Position numbers and translations under genes: made by a program. From positions 1-64,000 of the forward strand of contig JAHBXY010000030.1 in NCBI GenBank assembly GCA_019636275.1: a stretch of DNA of 64,000 nt. The letters are read 5' to 3'. Each line of letters opens with the position of its first letter. The stretch's first letter is position 1. Positions 19,978 through 27,901 of this stretch are shown one piece after another. The notes under the pieces were generated by a model. It had not been told where the DNA came from and did not search any database. It was given only the letters and a program-made list of their open reading frames with translations. Source of the stretch: Planctomycetota bacterium (GTDB lineage Bacteria > Planctomycetota > J058).

Positions 19978-20679
19978 CTACGGCCCGACCACACGCACCG
20001 CCCCGTCCTCGGCCCGGGCCAGCCGCGCGGCGCCGGCGAGGAAGCGGCCCTCGGCGAGGAAGGCCAGCACGTTGTCGTGCACGGCGCGCGCGTTCATGAT
20101 GAACGTGTGCACGTGGGGGACGAGGATCCAGTCGCGCGCCTCGGGCAGGAACGTCTCGCGCACGCAGACGATGAGGTCGTTGTCCTCGGGCAGCCAGGGC
20201 CCGTAGCCGCGGCCGCAGCCGCGCCCGCCGGCGATCACGCCGACCTCGACGCCGGCGAGCGCCGGCGCGACGAAGCGGCCCGCGCTCACGCCGAGGTCGT
20301 CGAGCGCGACGCCGAGGACGCCGCGCGCGACGGCCACGCCGCGCAGGGCCTCGGCCAGGCGGGCGCCCTGGTTGGGTGGGGCGAGCTGCACGAGGCGCGC
20401 GCCGGGGCGGGGGCGAGCGGCGAGGTAGGCGCGGGCCAGGATCCCGCCCAGGCTGTGGGTGACGAAGTGCACCGGGCCCTCGACGCGGGCCAGGGCCTCG
20501 TCGAGGCGCTCGGCCACGCGCGCGGCCGTGTCGGCGACCGGGCGCCGCGCGCCGGCGTAGCCCACGTTGACGGCCGCCAGCCCCGCCCGCTCGAGGCGAC
20601 GCGCGAGCGGCCGCATGGCCAGCGGCGAGCGCCCCAGGCCGTGCAGGAGGACGACCGTGGCGGGCGGCGTCGACGTCAC
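19978..20679 (-). CDS. Alpha/beta-fold lipase/esterase
   Basis: 233 residues from the GTG at 20679, which overlaps the upstream stop (GTGA). HGLGRSPLAMRPLARRLERA carries the oxyanion loop, and the nucleophile elbow is HFVTHSLGGILARAYLA (THSLGG, where Thr replaces the first Gly, as in other members of this lipase group). A later Asp (LPEDNDLIVCV) and His (VHTFIMNARAVHDNV) complete a plausible triad. No signal peptide, so probably cytoplasmic. Last gene of a four-gene minus-strand run starting at the FHA pseudokinase. Confidence 0.85.
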   Translation of the reverse strand: MTSTPPATVVLLHGLGRSPLAMRPLARRLERAGLAAVNVGYAGARRPVADTAARVAERLDEALARVEGPVHFVTHSLGGILARAYLAARPRPGARLVQLAPPNQGARLAEALRGVAVARGVLGVALDDLGVSAGRFVAPALAGVEVGVIAGGRGCGRGYGPWLPEDNDLIVCVRETFLPEARDWILVPHVHTFIMNARAVHDNVLAFLAEGRFLAGAARLARAEDGAVRVVGP

Positions 20680-21005
20680 CGGTACTCGAAGCACACGGCG
20701 CAGTAGACCGGCCGCAGGTCGCTCGGCTCGAAGGGCACGCGGGTGAGCGCGCCGCAGGCGCCGCACTGGGCCTCGTGCAGGGGCCGGCCCTTCGCGTCCA
20801 GACGCGGCGCGTCGCGCGGCGCGACGGGCTCGGGCGCCGGCCGGGGGAGCCGCTCGCTCGGGGCGCGCCCGGCGGCGCGGCGGGCGGCGCGGCAGGCGCG
20901 GCAGCGGCGCGGCGGGTCGAAGCCGTCGCGCGCGTAGCGCTCCTGCTCGGCGTCCTCGAAGAGGAAGGGCCGGCCGCACTCCTTGCAGGTGAGCTCCTGG
21001 GGCAC
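20676..21005 (-). CDS. Double zinc-ribbon protein (probable zinc-ribbon family)
   Basis: 109 residues from the GTG at 21005, 2 nt after the upstream stop. The N-terminal ribbon matches the family pattern Q-E-L-T-C-xx-C-G-R-x-F (QELTCKECGRPFLF), followed by AEQERYARDGFDPPRRCRAC, giving two CxxC knuckles. A Pro/Arg linker leads to a second ribbon (QCGACGALTRVPFEPSDLRP, then CAVC). Such proteins are small cytoplasmic adaptors of unknown function. Its stop overlaps the lipase start. Confidence 0.85.
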   Translation of the reverse strand: MPQELTCKECGRPFLFEDAEQERYARDGFDPPRRCRACRAARRAAGRAPSERLPRPAPEPVAPRDAPRLDAKGRPLHEAQCGACGALTRVPFEPSDLRPVYCAVCFEYR

Positions 21006-21007
21006 GC

Positions 21008-22345
21008 TCAGCCCTCGTCCGCGGGCGCCGACGCGCCGCCGCACCACGGCAGGTGGGCGAGCGAGGCCTCGACGTCGCCGAGGAGGCGCGCGCGCACGCG
21101 CCCGACCAGGCCGGCGGTCCAGGGGACGCGGCCGAAGTTCCAGTCGGCGGTGCGCAGGGCCGCCGCGTAGTCGTCGCGCGTGAGCGCCTCGCCGCCGCGC
21201 GCGAGGCACGCCGCGCGCGCGAGCAGGAGGACCAGGGGCACCTGCCGGAAGAGGAGGCCCAGGGCCGGCAGGACCTCGGGCACCTGGAAGCTCGGGTCGA
21301 GCAGCGTGCGCGCGGACAGGTGCGCGACGAGGTAGCGCGTCAGCGCGCCGTCGGCCTCGGGGCTGGCGAGGTCCGCGGGCGGCGCGCGTCGACGCGCGTC
21401 GCCCACCGTGACGCGCCGGTCGCGTCCGACGCAGGTGACCGCGCCGTTGCCGGCCATGAAGGCCAGCCCGGCCAGCAGGTTGCCCACGCGGCGGCTGGTC
21501 CGCCGGACCACGCCCGCCGAGAGGAGGGCGGCCGTGTCGCGCCGGACGGTGAGCGCGAGGACCTGCCGGAAGAGGAGCCGCTCGGGGAGGCTCGGGCCGG
21601 CGGCGCGCGGCCGCAGGAGCCCGCGCTGCACCTGCTCGTGGATCCCGGCCGCGAACGTGCCCACGAGCTTGCGCGCGGTGTCGCCCTCGAGCGACGGGAA
21701 CGCCGAGCTCGAGACCAGCGCCAGGAACTTGACCGCCGCGAGGAGCCGCTCCGGGAGGGGGCGCCCGGCGTCCTCGAGCTCCTTGACGAGGAGGTCGAGG
21801 ACGAGCTCCACCTCGGCCCGGCCGTACGCGTGGCGCGGGTCGAAGCGCAGCGGCGTCCCGCGCGCGGCGAGCGGGCGCGCGGCCTCGAGCTCCTCGAGCA
21901 GCTCCTCGAGCCCGCGGCGGCGCGAGACGATCGGCTCGCCGTCGCCGGCGGCGATCGCCGAGCAGGCGAAGCTGGCGCCGACGACGGGGCGGCCGTCGGC
22001 GGCGCCGCCGAGGAAGCTGAACGGGAACAGGCGGCAGGCGAGCGGCTTCTCCGCCTCGCCGAGGTGCCGGTGCATCTCGCACAGGTCGTCGGGGCCGAGG
22101 AACAGGCAGGTCCCGTCGGGCTTGCGCCGCAGGAACTGCCCGCCGACGCCCCGGTGGCTGGAGTACTCGTGCACCCGCTCGGGCTGGCCGAGGACGGGGG
22201 TCCAGTCGCGCGCGTCGTAGCGGGCGACCTCGGCCGGCGAGAGCGAGATGGGGAAATCGCGGCAGCAGTCGCCGCACTGGCGGCACTGGAAGCGCAGGCC
22301 CTTGGCCATGACCAGGCGGCGCGGCGCGGACCGGGCGCGCGTCAC
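21008..22345 (-). CDS. YkgJ-type cysteine-cluster protein with long helical C-terminus
   Basis: 445 residues from the GTG at 22345, which overlaps the pseudokinase stop (GTGA); an ATG at 22309 is the alternative start. The N-terminal 110 residues carry the YkgJ Cys cluster: FQCRQCGDCCRDFPISLS, DGTCLFLG, DLCEMH and CRLFPFSF, a set of eight or so cysteines thought to bind zinc or an iron-sulfur cluster. The remaining 330 residues are mostly helical and without a known motif. Such proteins have been linked to oxygen- or metal-dependent modification, but the function is unproven. Confidence 0.82.
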   Translation of the reverse strand: MTRARSAPRRLVMAKGLRFQCRQCGDCCRDFPISLSPAEVARYDARDWTPVLGQPERVHEYSSHRGVGGQFLRRKPDGTCLFLGPDDLCEMHRHLGEAEKPLACRLFPFSFLGGAADGRPVVGASFACSAIAAGDGEPIVSRRRGLEELLEELEAARPLAARGTPLRFDPRHAYGRAEVELVLDLLVKELEDAGRPLPERLLAAVKFLALVSSSAFPSLEGDTARKLVGTFAAGIHEQVQRGLLRPRAAGPSLPERLLFRQVLALTVRRDTAALLSAGVVRRTSRRVGNLLAGLAFMAGNGAVTCVGRDRRVTVGDARRRAPPADLASPEADGALTRYLVAHLSARTLLDPSFQVPEVLPALGLLFRQVPLVLLLARAACLARGGEALTRDDYAAALRTADWNFGRVPWTAGLVGRVRARLLGDVEASLAHLPWCGGASAPADEG

Positions 22346-23805
22346 GGGCGGCCTCGCGCGCGCGCGCGCTCGGCGGCGAGGGCGGCCTGGCAGGCGCGCA
22401 CGTCGCGCAGGAGGGCCGCCCCGTCGGCCTGGCGCTCGGCCGGGTCCTTGGCCATGGCCTGCCGCACGAGCGGCCACAGCGGGGCGGCCGCCTGGGCGAG
22501 CGGGGCCGGGTCGTCGCGCAGCACGCGCGTGGCCACCTCGACCGCGGTCCGCCCGGTGAAGGGCGGCGCGCCCGCGGCGCAGGCGTAGAGGGTCGCGCCG
22601 AGGGCGTAGACGTCGCTGCGTGGGTCGGCGTCGGGGCGCTCCTCGAGCAGCTCGGGCGGCACGAAGGCCAGCCCTTCGAGCGGCAGGTCGATGAAGCTCG
22701 TGTCGCCGGCGCGCGCCTGGCCGGGGCCGGTGGCCAGGCCGAAGTCGGCCAGCTTGTAGGCGTCGCGCCCCCCGCGCTCTGGGGCCTCGGCCCCCGGCGC
22801 GAAGAGCACGTTGCTCGGCTTCACGTTGCGGTGGACGACCTCGTGGGCGTGCGCGTAGGCCAGGGCGCAGGCGACGGCCTCGCCCACGCGCAGGGTGGCG
22901 TCGACGCCGAGCGGCCCGCCCTCGAGCACGTCGCCGAGGCTGCCGCCGGCGAGGTACTCCATGACGATCACGCGCAGCGCCCCCCGCGTGAGGACGTCGT
23001 GGATCGTGACGATGTTCGGATGCGGCAGGCGGGCGATCGCCTTGGCCTCGCGCACGAAGCGCTCCACGTCGCGCTGGCTGCCGGGGCCGCGGGCGAGGAG
23101 GACCTTGAGGGCCACGGGGCGGTCGAGCGACGCCTGCTGCGCGCGGTAGACGGCCACCCCGGCCCGGCTGCGCCCGCCGAGGCGGGCCTCGATGCGGTAG
23201 CCGGGGAGCACCTCGCGCAGGGCCCGCCGCGGGGCTGCGGCCTCGGGCGCCGGCGGGTCGTCGCCGCCCGGGGCCTCGCCGGGGTCACCGTCGTCGGGGG
23301 CGCGGTCGCCGTCATCCTCGCCGTCGTCGTCGCCGTCGTCGTCGTCCGGGGTGGCTTCGTCGTCCGCCTCGCCCGGCTCGGGGTCGCGACCGGCGGCGTC
23401 CAGCGCGCCCCCGTCGCCCGACACCTGCGAGCCGTCGGCGAGCGAGTCGTCGAGCGCCCCCGCGTCGCTCGTGGCCCCGCGCTCCCAGCGCGCGCGCTCC
23501 TCCGGCCCCTCGATGAGGACCCGGATGCGCGTCCCGCCGAGCTGGATCTCGTCGTGGTCGAGCAGCTCGCGGCTGCCCTCGACCCGCTCCCCGTTGACGA
23601 ACGTGCCGTTGCCGCTGTTGTTGTCGCGCAGGACCAGGCCGTCGGCGGTCACGTCCACGCGGAAGTGGACCCGCGACGCCTGCGGGTCACGGACCCGGAT
23701 GTGGTTGGTGGCCGCGCGGCCGACGAAGATCGTCGGCACGCCCGGCGAGGCGGTGATCCCCTTGCCCGCCTCTCGACCCGTGAGGACGTACAGCTCGGCC
23801 AGCAT
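22342..23805 (-). CDS. FHA-domain protein kinase lacking the catalytic Asp (predicted pseudokinase)
   Basis: 487 residues from the ATG at 23805. FHA domain at 1-97 (IFVGRAATNHIRV, NNSGNGTFVNG), which binds phospho-Thr. An Asp-rich acidic linker spans 115-185. The kinase fold at 203-475 keeps Lys234 (VALK), Glu in the C helix and DFG at 354-356, but the catalytic loop reads HRN (325-327) where HRD is required, and the glycine loop is irregular (LGGRSRAGVAVY). I therefore expect little or no phosphotransfer. It heads an operon with the YkgJ-like, zinc-ribbon and lipase genes and diverges from the acidic protein at 23926. Confidence 0.88.
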   Translation of the reverse strand: MLAELYVLTGREAGKGITASPGVPTIFVGRAATNHIRVRDPQASRVHFRVDVTADGLVLRDNNSGNGTFVNGERVEGSRELLDHDEIQLGGTRIRVLIEGPEERARWERGATSDAGALDDSLADGSQVSGDGGALDAAGRDPEPGEADDEATPDDDDGDDDGEDDGDRAPDDGDPGEAPGGDDPPAPEAAAPRRALREVLPGYRIEARLGGRSRAGVAVYRAQQASLDRPVALKVLLARGPGSQRDVERFVREAKAIARLPHPNIVTIHDVLTRGALRVIVMEYLAGGSLGDVLEGGPLGVDATLRVGEAVACALAYAHAHEVVHRNVKPSNVLFAPGAEAPERGGRDAYKLADFGLATGPGQARAGDTSFIDLPLEGLAFVPPELLEERPDADPRSDVYALGATLYACAAGAPPFTGRTAVEVATRVLRDDPAPLAQAAAPLWPLVRQAMAKDPAERQADGAALLRDVRACQAALAAERARARGRP

Positions 23806-23872
23806 CCGGGGGGCATTGTAATCGCGCCCGCCGGCGGGTCGTGAGGGGGGGCCCGACCGGGCTCCACGGGAT

Positions 23873-23901
23873 TTGCGTCGGATCCGGGCGACGACTATAG
23901 T
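23873..23901 (+). promoter_or_regulatory. Sigma-70-type promoter for the acidic repeat protein
   Basis: TTGCGT (23873-23878), a 17-bp spacer, then TATAGT (23896-23901): four of six and five of six matches to the housekeeping consensus, placed 25 bp before the GTG start and upstream of a GGAGG ribosome site (23915-23919). Confidence 0.7.
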
Positions 23902-23925
23902 CCTCGATCGAAGTGGAGGTCCGGC

Positions 23926-24891
23926 GTGCCCCCCGAGGATGAGCTCTCCGACGAGGTGCCTCTCCGCGACGAGAACGAGGGCGAGCCGAGCCCGTCGGAC
24001 TCGAGCGTCGACTTCGCCGCCGACGACGGCGCCGAGGTGCCGTCCATGGGCGAGGCTCCCGACGTCGACCCCTACGCGTTCCAGGACTACGACGGCCCGA
24101 CCGAGGACCTGAGCGGCGAGCTGGCCGACGACGCGGGCGCCGAGGCGAGCTACGGCTACGACACCGCGAGCGAGACGGCGCGCTTCGACCGGCCCGACAT
24201 CGACCCGAGCCTGCTGGCCGAGAGCGCCGGGACGCCCGACGAGTCGGGGCAGTACAAGATCTCGCCGTCCGACTCGAGCGTGGATCAGGGCGGCTTCGTC
24301 GAGGAGGCCGCCGTCGCCGGCAGCAGCGACGAGGTCTACGAGCCGGCGGTGAGCTCGCCCGACGAGTCGGGGGGCTACGCCTCGCATCATCCCGACATGG
24401 TCGAGGACGACGCCGAGGCCGGCCACGTGTCCTTCGGCGCCCACGCCGCCGCCGATGCGGACGGCGGCTACACGGGCGCCGAGGCCGACGACGGCTACAC
24501 GGGCGCCGAGGCCGACGACGGCTACACGGGCGCCGAGGCCGACGGCGGCTACACGGGCGCCGAGGCCGACGGCGGCTACACGGGCTACGCGGCGCACGAC
24601 GACGGCGACGCCGGCGCGGCAGTCGGGGCCGAGGTCGACGAGGCGCCGGCCGCCCAGGGCTTCTCCGTCGAGGAGGACCCGCCGGCCGCCCAGGGTTTCT
24701 CCGTCGAGGAGGAGGCGCCAGCTCCGGCGCCCGCCGCCACCCGCGCGCCCCCGCCAGCGACCCCGCCCGCCCGCAAGCCGGCGGCGGTGGAGAAGGCGTC
24801 GGACGAGGTCCGGCCGGGTCAGGTGCGCAAGAGCGCGATCGACGAGATGTTCGCCCGCGCCGCCCAGATCAAGCGCGAGAAGGGCCGCTGA
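23926..24891 (+). CDS. Acidic repeat-containing protein of unknown function
   Basis: 321 residues from the GTG at 23926, with GGAGG 6 nt upstream. Strongly acidic and probably disordered: it opens PPEDELSDEVPLRDENEGE, carries two SPSDSSVD motifs, four full and one partial copies of the nonapeptide DGGYTGAEA, and two copies of AAQGFSVEE. Only the last 25 residues (GQVRKSAIDEMFARAAQIKR) look like an ordered, basic helix. No catalytic motif. The SPSDSSVD, Thr and Ser content and the neighbouring FHA pseudokinase suggest a phospho-regulated scaffold, but that is a guess. Confidence 0.7.
   Translation: MPPEDELSDEVPLRDENEGEPSPSDSSVDFAADDGAEVPSMGEAPDVDPYAFQDYDGPTEDLSGELADDAGAEASYGYDTASETARFDRPDIDPSLLAESAGTPDESGQYKISPSDSSVDQGGFVEEAAVAGSSDEVYEPAVSSPDESGGYASHHPDMVEDDAEAGHVSFGAHAAADADGGYTGAEADDGYTGAEADDGYTGAEADGGYTGAEADGGYTGYAAHDDGDAGAAVGAEVDEAPAAQGFSVEEDPPAAQGFSVEEEAPAPAPAATRAPPPATPPARKPAAVEKASDEVRPGQVRKSAIDEMFARAAQIKREKGR
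24460..24594 (+). repeat. 27-bp in-frame tandem repeat, five units
   Basis: Units start at 24460, 24487, 24514, 24541 and 24568; each encodes DGGYTGAEA or DDGYTGAEA, the last one diverging after YTG. Units are nearly identical at the DNA level, implying recent expansion. Confidence 0.9.
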
Positions 24892-24999
24892 GCCCCTTCT
24901 CGCCCCGGCGCGCCCCGGCCCGGAGTTACCGGCGCCAGGGCCCCGGAGCGGTCACCCCCCGGCCGACACAAGGTCACCGCCACGTCATCAGGTAGGCGG

Positions 25000-25029
25000 T
25001 TGACCTGTTGGCCGGGAAGCTCTTAGAAT
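25000..25029 (+). promoter_or_regulatory. Sigma-70-type promoter for the coiled-coil membrane protein
   Basis: TTGACC (25000-25005), an 18-bp spacer, then TAGAAT (25024-25029). This is the best promoter match in the window. It leaves a leader of about 80 nt before the ATG at 25117. Confidence 0.75.
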
Positions 25030-25116
25030 GCCCCACCACGCCACGGGAGCGCGCGCGCAACGCCCGACCGAGCGGTCTTCTGGCTGCCGGTTTCGACGAA
25101 GAGGTTCGATCCCCGC

Positions 25117-25983
25117 ATGAGTCTCCTCGCGAAGATCTTCATCGTCATCCAGACCGTGCTGGTCATGGTCTACCTGGGCATGACGGCGACCCTGTACCAG
25201 CACCGCCGTGACTGGCGCACGAGCTATCAGAAGCTCAAGACGCGCTACACCACGATGGTCAGCCGCTCCCAGAAGGAGATCCAGGCGCTGCGCACCTTCG
25301 TGATCGCCAAGGACGAGCTCGTCGCGTCCAAGGAGCGCGAGGTCCGCAGCCTGAAGACCTCCCTCGACCAGCAGGTGGCGCTCGCGCAGCGCAACAACCA
25401 GCTCCTGCAGGAGAAGACGGTCGAGTTCAACCAGCTCAACCAGAACATGACCCGCCTCAGCCAGCGGCTGGAGGAGGCCCTGCAGTTCAACCGACAGCTC
25501 AACGACCGCAAGTCGGAGCTGGAGGGGCTGCTCGAGGTGGCCACGAACCGGCGCGAGACGGCCGAGGGGCAGGTCGCGCGCCTCACGACCTACACGACGA
25601 GCCTCGAGCAGGACCTGGCCGACCTGCGCACGCAGTTCGCCGACACGCGCCGGCTCCTCCGCGAGAAGGAGCTCATGATCTCCATGGCGCAGGGCGCCGG
25701 CGTCGACTTCGAGCTGCTCGTGCCCGGCCCGCCGGTCCCGGCGATCGACGGCAACGTCGTCGCGGTCAAGACCGACGTGAGCCCGCCGCTCGTGCTCCTG
25801 TCCGTGGGCCTCGACGACAAGGTCGAGCGCGGCTTCCACTTCTCGATCTACCGCGGCACGAAGTTCATCGGCAAGGTGGTCGTCGAGCGCGTCCTGCGCG
25901 ACAGCGCCGGCTGCCGCGTCCTGTTCACCGCGGACGGGGCGCAGATCCAGCCCGGCGACAACGCCGCCACCCGGCTGCAGTGA
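25117..25983 (+). CDS. Membrane-anchored coiled-coil protein
   Basis: 288 residues from the ATG at 25117. One N-terminal TM helix (AKIFIVIQTVLVMVYLGM), then about 150 residues of heptad-rich coiled coil (QKEIQALRTFVIAKDELVAS onward to TRRLLREKELM), and a C-terminal beta-rich domain of about 95 residues (VVAVKTDVSPPLVLLSVGLD, FHFSIYRGTKFIGKVVVERV) that ends QPGDNAATRLQ. The layout (anchor, long rod, small terminal barrel) recalls MreC-like or secretion-arm proteins, but I see no specific family match. GC is a little lower than in neighbouring genes. The next gene begins 9 nt after its stop. Confidence 0.8.
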   Translation: MSLLAKIFIVIQTVLVMVYLGMTATLYQHRRDWRTSYQKLKTRYTTMVSRSQKEIQALRTFVIAKDELVASKEREVRSLKTSLDQQVALAQRNNQLLQEKTVEFNQLNQNMTRLSQRLEEALQFNRQLNDRKSELEGLLEVATNRRETAEGQVARLTTYTTSLEQDLADLRTQFADTRRLLREKELMISMAQGAGVDFELLVPGPPVPAIDGNVVAVKTDVSPPLVLLSVGLDDKVERGFHFSIYRGTKFIGKVVVERVLRDSAGCRVLFTADGAQIQPGDNAATRLQ

Positions 25984-25992
25984 GGTAGGCGC

Positions 25993-26352
25993 GTGAGCGA
26001 CGACGTTGCCGACATCATCCCGCGCCCGCCGTCGAGCCCGATCGGCTCGACCATGCTGATCGTCAACACGCTGGCCATGATCCTGGCGGTCAGCGTGGTG
26101 TGGGCGGAGCTCTTCGGGGAGTACCTGCCGACGCTGGCGCCGGGCCAGTCGATGCACCCCGAGATGGCCAAGCACGGCTCCAGGGAGATCGCCCTGAAGC
26201 ACGTGCGCGACCACTACGCGGTCGACTTCGGGGGCGACTCGGACGTGCTCGCCTCGGTCGAGCGCGACCTGCAGGTGTCGAGCAAGATCGGCGACCTGAC
26301 GGGCGGCCCGAGCGGCGGCGGCGGCGGCGGGGTCGAGGCCCCGGGCGATTAG
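25993..26352 (+). CDS. Small single-pass membrane protein
   Basis: 119 residues from the GTG at 25993, 9 nt after the coiled-coil gene and presumably in the same operon. A Pro/Ser lead is followed by one TM helix (TMLIVNTLAMILAVSVVWAE), then a charged soluble part and a Gly-rich end. No known family. Its likely partner is the upstream membrane-anchored coiled-coil protein. Confidence 0.7.
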   Translation: MSDDVADIIPRPPSSPIGSTMLIVNTLAMILAVSVVWAELFGEYLPTLAPGQSMHPEMAKHGSREIALKHVRDHYAVDFGGDSDVLASVERDLQVSSKIGDLTGGPSGGGGGGVEAPGD

Positions 26353-26386
26353 CCTCGCTCGGCGAGCACCGACCACCCGACGAAGA

Positions 26387-26418
26387 CACGAGCCGGTCCC
26401 CCTTGGGGCCGGCTCGTG
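26387..26418 (+). terminator. Strong hairpin terminator
   Basis: CACGAGCCGG (26387-26396) pairs perfectly with CCGGCTCGTG (26409-26418), and the loop (TCCCCCTTGGGG) can extend the stem. It lies 35 nt after the operon's last stop. A clear U-tract is missing. Confidence 0.75.
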
Positions 26419-26533
26419 CTGCTTCCGGGCCGCTCGCCGGGCGCGTGGCGCTGGACGCACCATTCGCCCGCGCCCCCTTCCATCCGCGCCCTCCGTCAAT
26501 CATGCTGATCCTTCGACCCAGCCCGGGGGAGCG

Positions 26534-27892
26534 ATGACCGAGTCCAAGGGCCCGAGCCAGGGGCGGCTGGCCCGCACCTACCGCCTGGCGCGCCTGGCGA
26601 CCGACACGTCGGCGCGGCTGGCCCTCGGCATGGCGAAGAACGCCATCGGCGCCGGGCAGGCGTCGCCCGGGGAGATCGACCTCGAGGACCACCAGAAGAT
26701 CGCCGCCCGCATGACCGAGATCCTGGGCGGCATGAAGGGCCTGGCGATGAAGGCCGGGCAGGTCCTCTCCTACGTCGACGACTGGATGCCCGACGAGGTG
26801 CGCCCGACCTACTCGGGGGTGCTGAGCACGCTCCAGGCGAAGGCGCCGCGCGTGCCGCTGTCGGAGATGCTCAACGTCTTCGTCGACGAGGTCGGCGAGC
26901 CGCCCGACGAGGTGTTCGCCCGCTTCGACGAGGAGCCGATCGCGGCGGCCTCGATCGGGCAGGTCTACCGCGCCGTGCTGCCGACGGGCGAGCCGGTGGC
27001 GGTCAAGATCCAGTACCCGGGGATCGCGCGGGCGATCGAGAGCGACCTCAAGAACCTCGACCTGCTGGAGACCGTGCTGCGCGCCTCGACGCTGGGGCGC
27101 TTCGACGTGACGCGCTCGCTGCAGGACATCAAGACGAAGATCTCCGAGGAGCTCGACTACGAGGTCGAGGCCCGGCACCAGCAGCGCTTCACGGAGCTGT
27201 ACCGGGGGCACCCGTCGATCGTCATCCCGCGCGTGCACACCGAGTACTCCCGCCGGCGCGTGCTCACGACCGAGCTGCTCGAGGGGCGCACCTACCAGCA
27301 GGTGCGCGACGAGGCGCCGCAGGAGGAGCGCGACCGGCTGTCGCAGGTGCTCTACGAGTTCGTCTTCGGCTCGTTCCACCGCCACGGGCTGTTCAACGCC
27401 GACCCGCACCCGGGCAACTACCTGTTCCTGCCCGACGGGCGCGTCGGCTTCCTCGACTTCGGCTGCGTGCAGGAGTTCTCGCTCGACGTGCCGCGCGGCT
27501 TCCAGCGCCTCGTCGCCCGGCTGTGGGCCGGCGACGAGCAGGCCGTGCGCGAGGGGCTGCCGGCGGCGCTCGGCTACCCGGGCGACGCGTCCGAGGAGGA
27601 GAAGGACTTCTTCTTCGACTACGTGACCTACCTGTGGCGGCCGATCGTCGAGGACCGCCCGTTCCGCTACGACGAGGCCTACACGCGCGAGGTCTACCGG
27701 CGGACGGCCGCCGGCGTGAAGCTCGGCGCGAAGGTCACGGTGACCCGCGGCTACCCCGACACCGAGCAGCGCGGCCTGGCCCTGCTCAACCGCCTGCAGT
27801 TCGGCTTCGCCTCGATCCTGGCCGGGCTCAAGGCGGAGGCCAACTGGCACCGGCTGCTGCGCAGCTTCTTCCACGAGGAGGTCGCGGCGTAG
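26534..27892 (+). CDS. ABC1/UbiB-family atypical kinase
   Basis: 452 residues from the ATG at 26534 (GGGGGAG just upstream). All UbiB-family landmarks are present: KxGQ motif (GLAMKAGQVLSY), Ala-rich nucleotide loop (EEPIAAASIGQVYRA), ATP Lys (VAVKIQYPG), EELDYEVEA, catalytic NADPHPGNYLF and the metal-binding LDFGCVQEF. The family supports quinone or lipid metabolism through an ATPase activity rather than classic protein phosphorylation. No quinone-biosynthesis genes are adjacent, so the exact role is open. No terminal TM helices are evident. Confidence 0.92.
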   Translation: MTESKGPSQGRLARTYRLARLATDTSARLALGMAKNAIGAGQASPGEIDLEDHQKIAARMTEILGGMKGLAMKAGQVLSYVDDWMPDEVRPTYSGVLSTLQAKAPRVPLSEMLNVFVDEVGEPPDEVFARFDEEPIAAASIGQVYRAVLPTGEPVAVKIQYPGIARAIESDLKNLDLLETVLRASTLGRFDVTRSLQDIKTKISEELDYEVEARHQQRFTELYRGHPSIVIPRVHTEYSRRRVLTTELLEGRTYQQVRDEAPQEERDRLSQVLYEFVFGSFHRHGLFNADPHPGNYLFLPDGRVGFLDFGCVQEFSLDVPRGFQRLVARLWAGDEQAVREGLPAALGYPGDASEEEKDFFFDYVTYLWRPIVEDRPFRYDEAYTREVYRRTAAGVKLGAKVTVTRGYPDTEQRGLALLNRLQFGFASILAGLKAEANWHRLLRSFFHEEVAA

Positions 27893-27901
27893 CGCGCGCG
27901 C

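Noticed and set aside
23260-23460. Simple-sequence GTC/GTCGTC repeats as a possible CRISPR or satellite
   Set aside because: They are simply codons for the Asp/Glu-rich linker of the FHA pseudokinase on the minus strand; there are no spacers or unit-length repeats.
24460-24594. Five 27-bp repeats as a CRISPR array
   Set aside because: Units are directly contiguous with no spacers and stay in frame with the acidic protein.
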